In this document: piece after piece, positions 18,398 through 30,674 of the stretch
Position numbering within the stretch: the stretch's first letter is position 1
Layout: each line of letters starts with the position of its first letter
From: Lepisosteus oculatus
Taxonomy: Eukaryota > Chordata > Actinopteri > Semionotiformes > Lepisosteidae
Assembly: GCF_040954835.1 (NCBI RefSeq)
Contig: NC_090711.1
Span: forward strand, 2,363,501 to 2,427,500
DNA: 64,000 nt
Direction: 5' to 3'
Notes under the pieces: generated by a model
Seen by the model: only the letters and a program-made list of their open reading frames with translations
Told to the model about the DNA's origin: nothing
The model's database searches: none
Made by a program: the position numbers and the translations under genes

Positions 18398-21300
18398 ATG
18401 AAACTCCTGGAAAACTCGAGCTTCGAAGCTATGAACACTCAGCTCACGATAGAGACTGGGGACTGTCAGATCATCGGACGGTGAGTTTTACAGTCGCAAA
18501 CCTCTCCGATACGCGACACGCAGGGACGGCGAGTTTTTTGTTTTTTTGCGTGGGTGACGGGAAGACCTTTACCTCTTCTCGATCTTCATCTGAGCTCTTG
18601 AACCTTCTTGATAGCCTGTGACGGGTTGAGGTAGCAGGCTGTTACAAACTGAGCGATATTTATTGCCGTAGCCCTGTGTTTAGGACGCCAGCAAAAAACA
18701 AACACTACATGTTTGTTTTTTTAAGTGTTTTTACTAGCACTGCATTCATGCACTCTTATAACTCGGTTGAAGTTATCGCTTCTCCCGAGTTAATCGGTAA
18801 TCCGTCTACAATCTAAGATAAAGTTGTCTGGCAAGTAACGGAAAAGTCGCCCGAGGGCTGGAGTCTACCATACTTGAGGGAAACAGTTAAGTCCCACTGC
18901 AGAGCAGTTTGGCCTGTTCTTGGCTCCAGTGCTCCTATCGCAGCAGGAAAAAGAAAAGCATCGCGGTTTTTTCTTAGGTCTGTGCTCCCCGCAGCTCCCC
19001 GCAGCTCCCTGCCTGTGTGCATCTGTCATCTCGCAGCCCGAGAGACCAGCCCTGTGAGCTGTGGTTTGTACAACCTGAAACGGGTCAGGCTCCTATGCAT
19101 CGTGAATTCGTTCACCCTCTCCTGGGTCTTTAATTTCTGGAGCCTTGGTTAAGTGGGTAAAAGCCCCGTGCAGCCCAGCACCTAATTAGTGCAGCTAATT
19201 AATCAAGAGCTCGGTTGTGAGGACGGAGAGAGGGGAGAGAGTGCTTTTGCTCAAAGGCCTCGTGCTGTGCACCAGGAATCTGTCTGTGATGGGTGTCAGA
19301 CTGCTCATTTACTCATCCTAGCCCACTGGTTCCCAATCCTGGTCCTGGTGACCCACACACCCTCAGTGACATCATCAAACCCTGCATTGACTTTTTTTAA
19401 CAATAAGAATGAATGTGATCTGTTTGTTCCCGACTCTGACACCGTGTTGGGGCTTTAACTGTTGTGTTTTGTAAGTGAAATAAAATCCCAAACTTTGGCC
19501 AAGAAACAAAATGCAAATATTCCAATGAAGCAACTTCTTTAAATCAATGAAGGCTCTGATTATCTCATGAACGCGGGCTGGAGCGAAGCCCCTTGTCCAT
19601 AATGCCCCCTGCTGGTGGGTCACTTCCAGTCGGGCTCGGTGTCTGCTAGCCTATTCTCTATCAGAGATGGAGAAACTGCAGCAGGTGTCTGCTCTAGTTT
19701 CCTCTAATTGAACAATTGACCCGGTTTATCTTAGTCAGACAGGCCTGTATAGAGCATGTTCCCTCAGGTCTTGTGCAGTTGCTCACTTTAAACTCTTCAT
19801 TAGAGGTACAGTTCCTTCTAAAGCACCTCGGAGACAAGTTAAAGGTACTGCGCTTATGCAGTTAATTAAATAACTGGTTGCACTGTGTAACGGGGATCAC
19901 TAACGAGTCTGAATGCTCCTGATGCGGTCAGCAATAGTGCAGCCCCTTCTTCAGTGAACAGCTCCAGCGCTGTGGGGTTTCATTTCACCTCTTAATCTAA
20001 TCGCTTGCTTCGCTAGACCAGTTTTAACGCTGTTAATGATTTAAGGAAACCTGTTGGACTCTGGTCCTGGAGGACTGGGTGTGTCCCCCTACGCTCTGAC
20101 TCGTGAAGTAAGGAGATCCCAGAAAACTTGCAGAATCTCTGCGTGCGAAACTCTTCTGGGATGTTCACAGCGCTCTCAGTTCTGAGTGATGCAACTTTCT
20201 TAGGACTTCGGATTTGAGCAGTATGGGAGAGAACGTTGTTCAAATAAAAAAAAAATAGTTGGATTGGTTTGAAGTTCGCAGCTGGATTGGAGGTTTTAGA
20301 GAATAAACCGGCAGGGTTTTTTTTTCCCCCCCCGGGGTTACTGGGTAGTGTTGAGTTCAAAACCACTGAGATGGGGAAGTGTCAACATCTCCTCTGCTGC
20401 TCCCTTGTTGTTCCACAGGATCGAGAGCTACTCATGCAAAATGGCCGGGGAAGACAAGCAGATGTTCAAGCAGTTCTGCCAGGAGGGTCTGCCCCACGTG
20501 CTCGAGGCCCTCTCCCCCCCACAGACCTCAGGAGTCAGCCCCAACAAGTAAGACACCGGTGGGGGCAGCAGGGCTCAGGGTTCCGGACTCGTAACTGAGA
20601 GGTGGGGAATCGCTGTGGTGCCCTTGAGCGAAGAACTTCACCTGAGCTCAGTCCATCCATTTTCTAACTGCTGTGTCCAGGACTGGTAACATGGGGGAGC
20701 AGGGGCCTATCCCAGCAAGCATCGGGCGCAAGGCAGGGTACATCCCTGGATGGGACACCAGCCCATCGGAGGGCACCTATTGACACACACCCACTCACAC
20801 CCGGGCCAGTCTTCCCAGAAGCCAGTTAGCCTGCCAGTGTGTCTTTGGACTGTGGGAGGCAACCACAGGGGAGGCGAGGGGAACATGCAAACTCCACACA
20901 GACAGCACCCCAGTAAACCTTTACTTGTTCCTTTGCAGCCTACGCATGCTGACGCAGGTCCCTACTTGAGTGTCTGGTAGAGTAGCAAAAATCACTGTGT
21001 GTACTCCTTCTTCTCGGAGATCCGGGGGAGAGCTGGGAGGAGCGAACCGCTTGGGGGAGCGTGAGGCGGGCAGGTGCGGACACTGACCGCTCCGTTGTCG
21101 TCGTTGTTGTCCGTTCCTCCCCGTCAGGCTGAGCCACAGTCAGAGCGGAGACGAGGGCGAGGGCCCCCTGTCGGACAAGTGCAGCCGGAAGACGCTCTTC
21201 TACCTGATCGCCACGCTCAACGCCTCCTTCCGCCCCGACTACGACTTCAGCCGCGCAAAGAGCCACGACTTCAGCCGGGAGCCCAGCGTCACCTGGGTGA

Positions 21301-23901
21301 GGGCGCCGCCGCCTTCGCGGGCAGCTGGGCCTCAGTCTGTGTTAACGCGTCCGTAATAGATAGATAGATACTTTATTGATCCCGTGAGGGAAATTGCAGT
21401 GCAACAGCAGCTTAACACACACAACACAGCCACAGTGTAACGAATTATATAATAATAGTACAATACATACAATACAATACAATACAATACAATACAAAAG
21501 TTACTCACAGTCCAGACACACAAGAACAAACTAGAACAGAACAGTACACAGAAAATCATATCACACATATGAATATAAATATAGATGTAACTATAGATAT
21601 AAATATAAATGTATTGCACAGGTCCCTGGCATATATTGCACAAAAGTGGTTGTAAACGGGGAAAAAGAAAAAGAAAAAGAAAGAGAACAGATGTAGCAGT
21701 AGATGTGTAGATGCGTTTAGTCCAGAAACAGGTCACTGTCGATGTTGCCTCTGCCAAGACGCAAGGTGGATGCGTTGTACAGTCCTATGGCAGACGGCAA
21801 GAATGACCTCCTGTAGCGCTCCCTGTCGCCCCGTGGATGAATCAGGAATCATAAATCGTTTTAGTTTTCTCTTTTCGCGCGAGTAAGCGGGAGTTGAAAT
21901 CTCTTTTTTTTTAATCGGACATGCCTTTTAAACGGGCTGTGAACTGACGGTGTGTGGAAGGCATGGACCTCGTGCGTGCGTGCGTGTGCGTGCGTGCTTG
22001 TGTGCGAACAGGTTGGACGTGCGGCACATGCAGTAGCTCTGCCTTCTGTCTCCCAGGTGGTGAACGCTGTGAACAGCAGCTTGTCGTCCGTGGCCGGAGG
22101 GGAGTTCAGCCGCCTGCAGCCTCAGCTGTGGCAGGCTATCGACGACGAGATCTGCCTCTCTGAGTGCGACATCTACAGGTGCGCCCCTCCTGATGAAACC
22201 TCTTCCCTTGTAGATGGCGCTGTGTGCGTGTGTGTGGGGTGCCTTCCTTTTTTCCCAATATCAATAAATATTTCACATTATAACCCTCATTTAGCAATGT
22301 CTTTCAAAATAATTTTTCGGCACACTTGCAAGGTACGGTAGCTGATAATTAAAGTGTTGATCAGATAATCTTATGGGGGAGATGAATGACACAGATTAGG
22401 GGCACCAGGCTTTGGCATCGTCAGCTGTGGTCTCAGCAGAACAGCGTCTCATCCAGACGCCAAAAAGTCTTCTGTCCCATTTGAAGAGCTTCCATGGATC
22501 TGCGCTAGTCTGCTGAGATGTTCTGCGCTCCCCTTGTCTGTGTTCTTTTGCTCCCTGTTGTAATTGTTTCCCAGTTAACTGTTTACTGCGTGCTGGGCAG
22601 CAGTGCGAAACCGTTTGCCATGTGTTTGCTGTGCTCCCCAGTTTCGTTAAGACGCATCAGACACAGAGATGTTTTTCTCGATACTTATACGCTCGGTAGT
22701 TTTTCAAACATGTCCGCAAATCGCTTGGTGACTCTGCAGCTATAACCCAGACCTGGACTCTGACCCGTATGGAGAGGAGGGCAACCTGTGGTCCTTCAAC
22801 TACTTCTTCTACAACAAGAGGCTGAAGAGGATCGTCTTCTTCACCTGCCGCTCAGTCAGGTGAGGAGCAGTTGCTGTACTGTGTGCGTGGGTGTCGCTTG
22901 GACAGGAGGAGGTTGCGTGCATCTATGGTAGTTATATTCCAGTAATGTTCAGTTCTAGAAATCTGTTACGTATTAGTTGAATCTCTGTGTGATGGTTGCT
23001 GAGCTGCGCCGATGTTTATCTGTCCTTGAGGACACCAGTCTAGAAGGCTGGAAAAGTGCTCCTTCTTGTCCTGCTCCCTGTATTGTTTATCTGTGGTATT
23101 CCCTCCAGTCATTGGCCACAGGTGCGTGGAGAAGCAGTAGTCTGCTCTTTATGTGCAGTGCAAGAGAAGCTTTTACATGCATACAAAAAGGAAAGAAAAG
23201 ACCCTCACGTCTCTGGAGTATAAAATAGCCAACGCAAACAAGCGAGTGAAATAATTAACTCTGGCCAACAGTCGTTTCTGGGTGTGGTTCCCCGTTACGC
23301 CCCTGCTTGCTGGGGTGGGAGAGGACACAGGGGTCTCTCCTACACCTCTCTAATTACCGGTTAAAGAACTGAGGGGCGAGGCGTGACAGTGTTCTGCAAA
23401 GGGGTGGACTGGAAGGTCCTGAGGTCAGGCAGCACTGGCCTGTGGCTGACCTCCCTCTTCTCCTGTGTCCAGCGTCTTCATGGCCCCGCGGGACTCGGCC
23501 CTGGGCAACGACCTGGACCTGGAGCTGGAGGAGGGCAGCTACGAGGAAGAGGAGAACATGGACGAAGAGAGGTGGGCGCACTTGTCGGGGTTCATCCCTG
23601 CACTGCTGGCGGCCCTGGTGGGCAGCCTTTCAGAGGGGTCACTCTGGATCGTGCGGCCCGCCGGCGAGGACTCCAAACCCGGCTACCGTTGGTCGGTCGG
23701 CAGTGTGTGTTTTACAGACGCCCCAGAGTGTAAAACGTTGGTCGGTCGGCAGTGTGTGTTTTACAGACGCCCCAGAGTGTAAAACGTTGCTCCCTCTGCC
23801 GGCTGCAGGCTGGGTGGCGCGTGTTGGGCTCCACGTGCTGCTGACCTGCCGCTGTTTCCCTCTCTCTCTCTCTCTCCAGGTACGGCGCACTGTGTGCTTG
23901 A
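18398..23901 (+). CDS. MAF1: MAF1, RNA polymerase III repressor, complete
   Basis: Nuclear/cytoplasmic repressor of RNA polymerase III (tRNA and 5S synthesis), inactivated by mTORC1 phosphorylation. Exons 18398-18480, 20419-20547, 21128-21296, 22057-22178, 22740-22859, 23473-23571 and 23880-23901 sum to 744 nt = 247 aa plus TGA; all introns are GT-AG and phases agree. Human is 256 aa. Box [21 protein letters not shown]. Box [13 protein letters not shown] and FRPDYDFS. Box [20 protein letters not shown]. Ser60, Ser68 and Ser75, the human mTORC1 sites, fall at the same numbers ([16 protein letters not shown]). The acidic tail after about 208 is diverged and ends RYGALCA instead of VPVICI. It is divergent from RBCK1, with about 3.4 kb between their proximal known exons. 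Whether it is the orthologue of human MAF1 or its ohnologue cannot be decided here. Confidence 0.96.
19323..20085 (+). repeat. Two traces of the 'CCTGGTCCTGG' interspersed repeat, MAF1 intron 1
   Basis: CCAATCCTGGTCCTGGTGACCCAC at 19333 and CTCTGGTCCTGGAGGACTGGG near 20057 resemble a short element frequent in fish genomes. Only small pieces remain between them. Confidence 0.35.
20651..20912 (-). repeat. Family D SINE copy, MAF1 intron 2
   Basis: TCCATCCATTTTCTAACTGC to CCACACAGACAGCACCCC, nearly full body in reverse orientation. A family B trace (CTTTGCAGCCTACGCATGCTGACGCAG) follows directly at 20917-20970, so the two elements are nested or joined. Confidence 0.8.
21351..21845 (-). mobile_element. 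LINE 3' end or derived SINE, MAF1 intron 3
   Basis: Starts (TAGA)n then TACTTTATTGATCCCGTGAGG, the classical reverse-oriented 3' terminus of a fish non-LTR element. It continues through an (ATACA)n tract (about 21464-21497) to GGCAGACGGCAAGAATGACC and CTGTAGCGCTCCCTGT. No ORF remains. Confidence 0.75.
23688..23785. repeat. 49-bp perfect tandem duplication, last MAF1 intron
   Basis: GTTGGTCGGTCGGCAGTGTG ... CCAGAGTGTAAAAC occurs twice, with starts at 23688 and 23737, essentially identical. It is recent and intronic. Confidence 0.9.
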
Positions 23902-26900
23902 AGCTGCTGGTAGGAGCGATTGCCAGCTGTTCTGGACGGGCGTGGAGAGCTCTGAGATAGCAGCGGCCAGACCTGGAGGCCACCAGCATTTCCTTTACCA
24001 TCTGTTCCACAAGCACATTTACTGTTGGTTTCGGAGAGAGTGAAGCTTATCTTCTGTACACAGGGGCGTGTGAGCCTAGCGTGGTAAAACCCAGTCTTGT
24101 CTCTGTTTTACTGTTTTATCTCTTGCACTAGTCTAAAAATTCACTTTTTTGTTTTTTAAAACATATTTCGTATTCCTTATGTTCTATTGGAGAACCAGGC
24201 ATATGGAAGAATAGAGAAAGAACATGTAAGAATTGAGTGTCTTGCTCAAAACAGCAGAACTCCGATATGTTGTGGAGAGGCGAGGCCTAGGCGTGTTCTG
24301 ACAGCCCTTGAGAGAAATATTCCCTTCTGTGGGAGTGGAACGAAAGCCCAGGAAATTTTGTTCAAAATATTTTTATTGGACTGAAGTGTAATTTCCGGGG
24401 GGACTTTGAGAGTCTTTGCTGTTTTCCTGATGTTTGTATTATCCAGTGTTGATATTTTTCCATTTTTTCCTGTCTTTTTTATTAAAACCCATGTGTTCTA
24501 GTTACATTTTAATCCTAAATTCAAGTATCTTTTTTGTCACAGCTTGTAATGTTATCTTTTTATTAATAACATAACAGGCTGTGATACTGTTTGTCTACAG
24601 CTTAGATGAGAGAGGCAGAAAAGACTTTGTGGTGCACACAAGTTCAGACACTAGGTGTCACCATAGTTGCATTTCGTTGTTTGTTTAAAGAGAAGGCAGC
24701 GTCTCCTGATTTTCTTACTATATGAATAGTACAGTATTGTGTTTGTCTTTTCAAACACATGAGCAGGGCTTAATAGAAGCTGTGATTGTAGGAAATGCTT
24801 TGTGCTGAAATGGCAGGAGTAGTCTTGAATATTATATTCCTAGATTCAATTAATCAGATTCCAGAATAATTCCCTATGATACTGCAACATTGTGTAGCCC
24901 TGGAGTGCTAAATCTCTATTTTGGAATTCAGAGAGTTGAGGAAGTAAAGGAACAACCAAGCGTTGCGCCCTGTACTCTTGCACTGGGCATGCTCTGTAGA
25001 TTGCCAGTGCAATTGTTTCTCACCTGATTTACTTCTAAGAAAAACATGTCTGGCATTTCAAAAGATGTGCCGGTTACAAAGTTCCAGACTGCTTTGCGTA
25101 AGCATGCTCTTTTCTCCTGCAGCTGTAGAGGAAGTGAAAGGCCGTCTTTGCCCGTGAAATCTCTTTTCTTTTTTTTTTCTTTGATCTTTTCGGTGGTTTA
25201 TTGAGACGGGATATTTTTACACCTTGTACAGGGGCATTGACACATTGCCACTCTCGGGGGGGGGGGGAGAGAAGTGATCAGATTGTTTTAAAACCTTGAA
25301 TCGCGCTGTCAGACCGATTAATCTCATAGGGAGTTAAAGCTGTGAGACAGCGCAGGTCTGCAGGGCTTGAGTGCGAGACCCACGCTGCACTTGTACATTT
25401 TGCTCTATGGCCTGTACACTGCCTTGGCCTATCCAAGAAAGCCGTCTTAACATTTTGAGAACATTGTCGCTCTATGGCACAATACCAAGGAGAAAAAGCA
25501 TGTGGGTGCAAGCATTGCAGTATTGGGCATCTTGGCCTTATGTAGTGTGCAGTGCCTAGCAGAGCACCTCATGCAGCAAGCTGTTCTGTGCATGTATGTA
25601 AGTCTGCGGTAGTATGGAGTAATATTAAGAGCTCAGGACTCCCAAGTTAGAGGCTTGTGGGTCCAGTCGCTCCTCTGTCCTGCTGTACAAATGGGTCCCC
25701 AGCCCGACGTTTTAAACGGGAATGTGCTCTTCATCGACTCCCATAGTATGGGATTAAATGAATTATGGAGCTGGCCAAGCCCACTTTGCTCTGAGCAGGG
25801 GTTGTCATCGGCACCTGTTCATTTTTTAATGTCAGCATGCATGATCTTTCTAGAATCATATGGAAGCACTGTACCCATATTTACAGGTTTAGGGGGTCAC
25901 GGTCTTGGAAGCATTAATCTCATTCGACACTTTTCTGCAATAGATGGTGATTATGCATTGTGCCACAATTATATAGGCTAAAAAACTGCGACCATTTACT
26001 GAGTTGCATTAATTGTATAGAATGGACATAGTAAATGTCATATACAAATCCTAAACATTGAAACAGTCCCTACATTAACATTGTAGGTAGCAGTCTGTAA
26101 TGTTTTGGTATTGAAAATAGCTAGACCTAATGTTGAAAATAGGATGAGACCCACTGGATAGGAAGTGGTGGTTTTAAGAAACCAGGACTCTGTGTAAATG
26201 CGATGTTTGCTTTGTGCAGTTCTGGGAAGCCTGAGCTGCTTGTATTCTGTAATAGTGTAACCAAATGCAGTCTGTTATTAAACCTGCTGTCACACAGCTA
26301 GTTGTGCTGTGATTGAAATATCCGTCAACTTCATACATATGTCAACTCTGTAAAATGGGTCTTGCTAGTTAAGACGCACATGGTGTGTGCAACAAAGCCA
26401 TTTCTGTGTGTCTGATGGAAAGTTTCATTGTGTTTTTGTACTTTAAAAAATTCAGCTCGGCTCCTATGCTGCATGTTCACAGTTGTTGTGTGCCGTTACC
26501 GTGATAAACTACTGTCAGCTGGGACTTTTGACAAAAATCTTTAAATATTGAGTTTACTGAAATCTGTGCCGGTTCTTTGTTTCAGCTGCCTTCTGCTTGT
26601 TGGCAGCTGTGATGAATGAATTTGTGGTTTATCATACCATAAAAGGTTCCAGGTGTCTGGAGACCCCATGTGGACTCAGGTGGCACAGGAGTTCCTTCTT
26701 GTCTGGCAGATAGAATGCTGCAGCACATTCTTTGCAATAAATAAACAGGTCTGTGACAAGACGTTTTTTCTTTTTAATCCAAGGAGTGCAAGTTTCTGAA
26801 TTCCTCCGCTCAGTCTGTTGCTGAATGTGAATCTTGACCGTTTTGAGTGATCAAGAAACAGTCCGGACATCATGTCTGGGAGGAAACACTCGGTAGATCG

Positions 26901-27530
26901 GTGGTCTGTTATAGCCTCTTAATCTGAAGGCGGCATTTTGGTGTACATTTTATTAGTGAAGCAGGTATTTAGAGTTACCCCAAAGACATTGGATTCTAAG
27001 TTGGAAGACGTTTGTGCTCATCTCAGCCACATGTAAGCAGTGTGAGAATAAACACTTTTGATTCAGTTTATAGAGTGACAGGGGGCTGGAGGCTGGAGCT
27101 GTGGTTGGACTGGCCCAGTATCACAGTAAGCGGCACTGGGCTGTTCAGAATATGTATGTGCACTTTGCCCTCATTTGCAAAGTGCAGTTCTCAAGAACTA
27201 CATGCATGTTGAAAACCTAAGAGTGTATTTCTCACAATTGTGTTTTTTTATACCTTGGATTTTTTTTTTGAATGAGGAAAAATTGTATGCGTTTCTCAAG
27301 CTGTGCACTTTTATGTTTTTTTAACACTGTTGGTTCTGTGTATGTAACATGGACAGAAGTGCTGTCTCCCTTCTTGCACAGCTTTATTACAGGTGTTTAT
27401 AAACTCATGATTATTTTGTCGTCTTCTATGTTTGATGCATTTTTCTCACATCTATATTGTTTTAGAAAAAAAATAAATGTGTGTAAAACGAAAGCTTTTT
27501 GTTTGCAGAAATAAAATTTTCAGTCTTATT
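23902..27530 (+). other. MAF1: MAF1 3' UTR, end uncertain (short or very long form)
   Basis: ATTAAA at 24481-24486 would give a UTR of about 0.6 kb. The following 3 kb is repeat-poor, T-rich and without coding signal, and ends at two AATAAA signals (27472-27477 and 27510-27515), which fits a long alternative 3' UTR or a separate non-coding transcript. A SINE begins only 260 bp beyond. Confidence 0.4.
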
Positions 27531-27789
27531 CATTACCAATGCAGGTGGGTCATCACTTGCCATCGCAGGGCCATAGCCCAGAAAGCAAGGAGATCGTAAA
27601 TCCGTGAGCCTTTCAGGAGGAGTGACGACTACGATCAAGCATTTTTCCAGAAGATAGTCGTCGTCCCTGCATGAGCTCCTATTGCGGTATCTGGGTCATC
27701 AGCTCAACCCGGCTGTAGGCCATCAGCTGGTGTTGGTCAGCCACTTGTGCTCGCTCTGTGTCTGCAGTGCTCATTGTTCTCATTTCTCA

Positions 27790-28075
27790 GGGCGGAGCGG
27801 TGGCTCTGTGGCTCAGGATCTGTGCCTGTGGCTGGAAGGTTGCCAGTTCAAATCCCGCAGCCGGCAGAGGAATCCTACTGTGTTGGGCTCCTGAGCAAGG
27901 CCCTTCACCCCAACTGCTCCAGGGGCGCCGTATAAATGGCTGACCCTGCGCTCTGACCCCCAGCTTCTCTCTCCCTGTCTGTGTGTCTCATGGAGAGCAA
28001 GCTGGGGTCTGTGAAAAGACAAATTCCTAATGCAAGAAATTGTAAAGGGTTAATAAAGTGATGATGTTATGTTAT
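27790..28075 (+). repeat. tRNA-derived SINE, family C, copy 1
   Basis: The head GTGGCTCTGTGGCTCAGGATC (A-box-like) and GGTTGCCAGTTCAAATCCC (B-box-like) is followed by CCCCAACTGCTCCAGGGGCG and a tail ending CAAGAAATTGTAAAGGGTTAATAAAGTG. Copies 2 and 3 are at 43720-44003 (+) and 46346-46625 (-); the shared length is about 285 bp. Confidence 0.85.
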
Positions 28076-29280
28076 TGCTGACTGAGGCTGACCCACAGCC
28101 AGCGGCTCACTCAGGAGTGGACCCCCCCCACAGCGAGTGCCAACCCCTGTCCTCTGACCCCTCACCCAGCCAGGGAATAAGAGGTCCAAGGGCCCTGATG
28201 CAGCCTCACTCAAATCAGAGGAGCGGAGATGAGCGGGGAGCACTTTCACCGAAAACGTACCATCCCTCCCCCAAAGGGGAAACCCCTACCCTCCAGCGTG
28301 CACCCAGACTGCATCAGCCAGCCTGAAACCGAGACTCCCGACACCCGGTGAATAAGAGTTTCTGCTGCCTTTCCTTCAGTTCATTGACTAACACTGTGGT
28401 AAGCACTCGTGAGGCAGGGGGAATCTCCACCGACCACGGCATATGGCGAGTCTCCGCGGCAACTCGGGTTCGAGTCCCGCCGGCGCCGGTATTCCCCGCT
28501 GCCGCTCCCACCCCTCACACTGCTCCCCGCAGCTCGTGCCCGCGGTCCAGGCACTCCCGGCGCGCGGTTCTGAAGAGCGCCTGCCCGGCCCGCTCCCTTC
28601 TGCCAACCCGCGGCGCCCTGGGCAAGCCTCCCCCAGCTTCGTCCGCCGGCTCTTTGTCTCCTGCCCGCGGTGCTGGGGCCGAGAGCCCTGCGCTGAGATC
28701 TGCAGGCGCTGCTGCACCTGCGGGGCTCCCTGCTATGGGCTATAGAGTTGAGTCACCTCTCTTGATTGAGACGCAATGGAAAAGTCACAAACAACTTGCT
28801 GCAGGGGAGGAATTCAGAAACACTTCAGTACCGGGGCTGCAAACGAACAAACGTAACCCACAGTACACAAGGACAATTATATAATGTGTAACGCAGGTGT
28901 CAATAACTCTGATAAGTGGCTATTAACCAAGAAGAGCTCGACATGGACTATTAACTAGAGATGAGACCTGGAACAAGTAGACTGATCACTCTAGACCTCA
29001 GCTGCTGTGCTTATGGACTGTAGAAAAAAACAACAGTAAATATCACTTTCATTTTCAGATGACTTTCATGCTAGTTCTGTAACTACTGTATAAAAATTGA
29101 TGCGTCGTATTTTAACAATGTGGACGAGATACCCAGGTACGTCTGGCTCGGGCTGTTGGCCTAGTGCTGTAGCAGATCAGGCCCATTTAATTAGAGGGGC
29201 TTCGAACCATACAGCCCGGAGACAGTAGAGAAGTAGGAAAAGTCAGGCTAACTTGCTTAGAAACAATAAAACAAATTTCA
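28076..29280. other. Intergenic spacer between MAF1 and TRIB3
   Basis: No gene is visible. It contains a GC-rich block (about 28430-28740) with an isolated tRNA-like B box GGTTCGAGTCC at 28467-28477 but no matching acceptor stem. The rest is AT-rich. Confidence 0.5.
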
Positions 29281-29284
29281 AGTT

Positions 29285-29290
29285 TTTATT
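29285..29290 (-). terminator. TRIB3: Candidate TRIB3 poly(A) signal
   Basis: AATAAA on the - strand (a second at 29332-29337), about 1.4 kb after the TRIB3 stop. The sequence between (29340-30674) is repeat-poor, consistent with 3' UTR. Confidence 0.5.
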
Positions 29291-30674
29291 TTTATTGGCA
29301 ACAACAAAAATATATTCACTTTTTATTTTGCATAAACAAATACTCCCCTTCCGCCCCCCCCCCCCAAAAAAAACGTAGTGTGCATGTCTTTTTGCAAAAT
29401 TAGAAAACGTTATTTACAGATTCACAAAACAAGACTTCCGCAGGCACCACAGCTGCACAGCGGGCTCCTCGGGCCCGTGTGGCTGCACCCTGCTCCCGAA
29501 GCCCAGCGCCCGCCGTCCTCCCCCCTGGAACACAGGCGGGGCATCGGCCCCCACCAGGGCTGGACTGGACGTGTGGCCTGCAGGCCGTGTCCTGAGGAAG
29601 GGCAGAGCTGGAGCAGGACTTTGGTATGGAAACTCATGATTGGATTAATAACAGCAGAACAAACAGCTTCTTTTCCCCCAAAAAAAACCAAACAAAATCT
29701 TCTTTTCCTTTCGTGGATAAAGGCACTTCTGAATTCCTGGACCCAGGTTACCGCTTGCAAAGCAATATGTAAACAACAGTACAAAACAAGGCACCAACCT
29801 CATTGAGCATCAAGTATTCCAGGACAGTATGGAGTTCAGAGGTATCCGAAGATAGTAATGCTACAGCCGATTTCAGTTCTCTTCCCAGATCACGCCCCCC
29901 CGATTATTCGTCTTTCGCACTGCTGTGCTCGTCACCCTGCAGCTTTGCTGTTGTGCCAAGGGAAAGACCGGTAGCAACACGGAGGGAACAGACAGGTCAC
30001 GGCAAGATGCACACAGGGATTTTCCATCCGTGAGGAAAGGGCCAGAGGAGATGCAGACTTTCGCGTCAGTCTAAAATCCACACTGCCTGTGGGCTGTCAT
30101 TGGGGCCCTGGTTCAAAACAAAAACCCCTTCTGAAGGGCTTCCCTTGTCCTCGGACTAGTGAAGCCGATTTTTGCTTCTCTCTGCCACTCCTGTTGACCT
30201 AAATCCAACCAAGAAAGTGGTCTCAAGAAATGATTTTTTAACAGAACATCAGGAGGATGGCGTTTTTCTCCAGCCGGCCCAGAAGCCCTCTGGAACGCCC
30301 CCCTTTGCTTTGCGCGCACACGCAGTTCTCCCCACAGGGCGGCTCCCACAGCTTCTCCGAAATCGCTTAACCCCACCCCCGTCTCCCAGACAGGCCCCCC
30401 GCCGTGGAAAAAGACCCGGCCGAGTCCCCATCCCTCCGAGATCTCGTCAGCTGCAATGACATCTTCAAAAACCTTCCTTGTTCACCGCCCAGCGCAACGC
30501 CGCTGCAAAATGTCAATTCGTTGTAGACCGTGCCCGACTCTCGTCTGCTCTCCTCGCCGCTGTGGGTTCTGGCAGCCCCCCACCCCCCGGCCATGAGGGC
30601 ACAGAGCAGAGCGTGGTCTCCCGGCGAGTCTCGGTCGGGTCGTTTCGGGGGGGAGGTTCCCCCCCTTCTCTTAA

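Noticed and set aside
25655..25981. 108-codon frame downstream of MAF1
   Set aside because: No family resemblance, no splice or start context, and the start lies in a decayed SINE-like head; more likely UTR or spacer.
28438..28485. Perfect tRNA-like B box (GGTTCGAGTCC) in GC-rich DNA
   Set aside because: No matching acceptor stem, A box or anticodon arm could be built; at most a tRNA-like relic.
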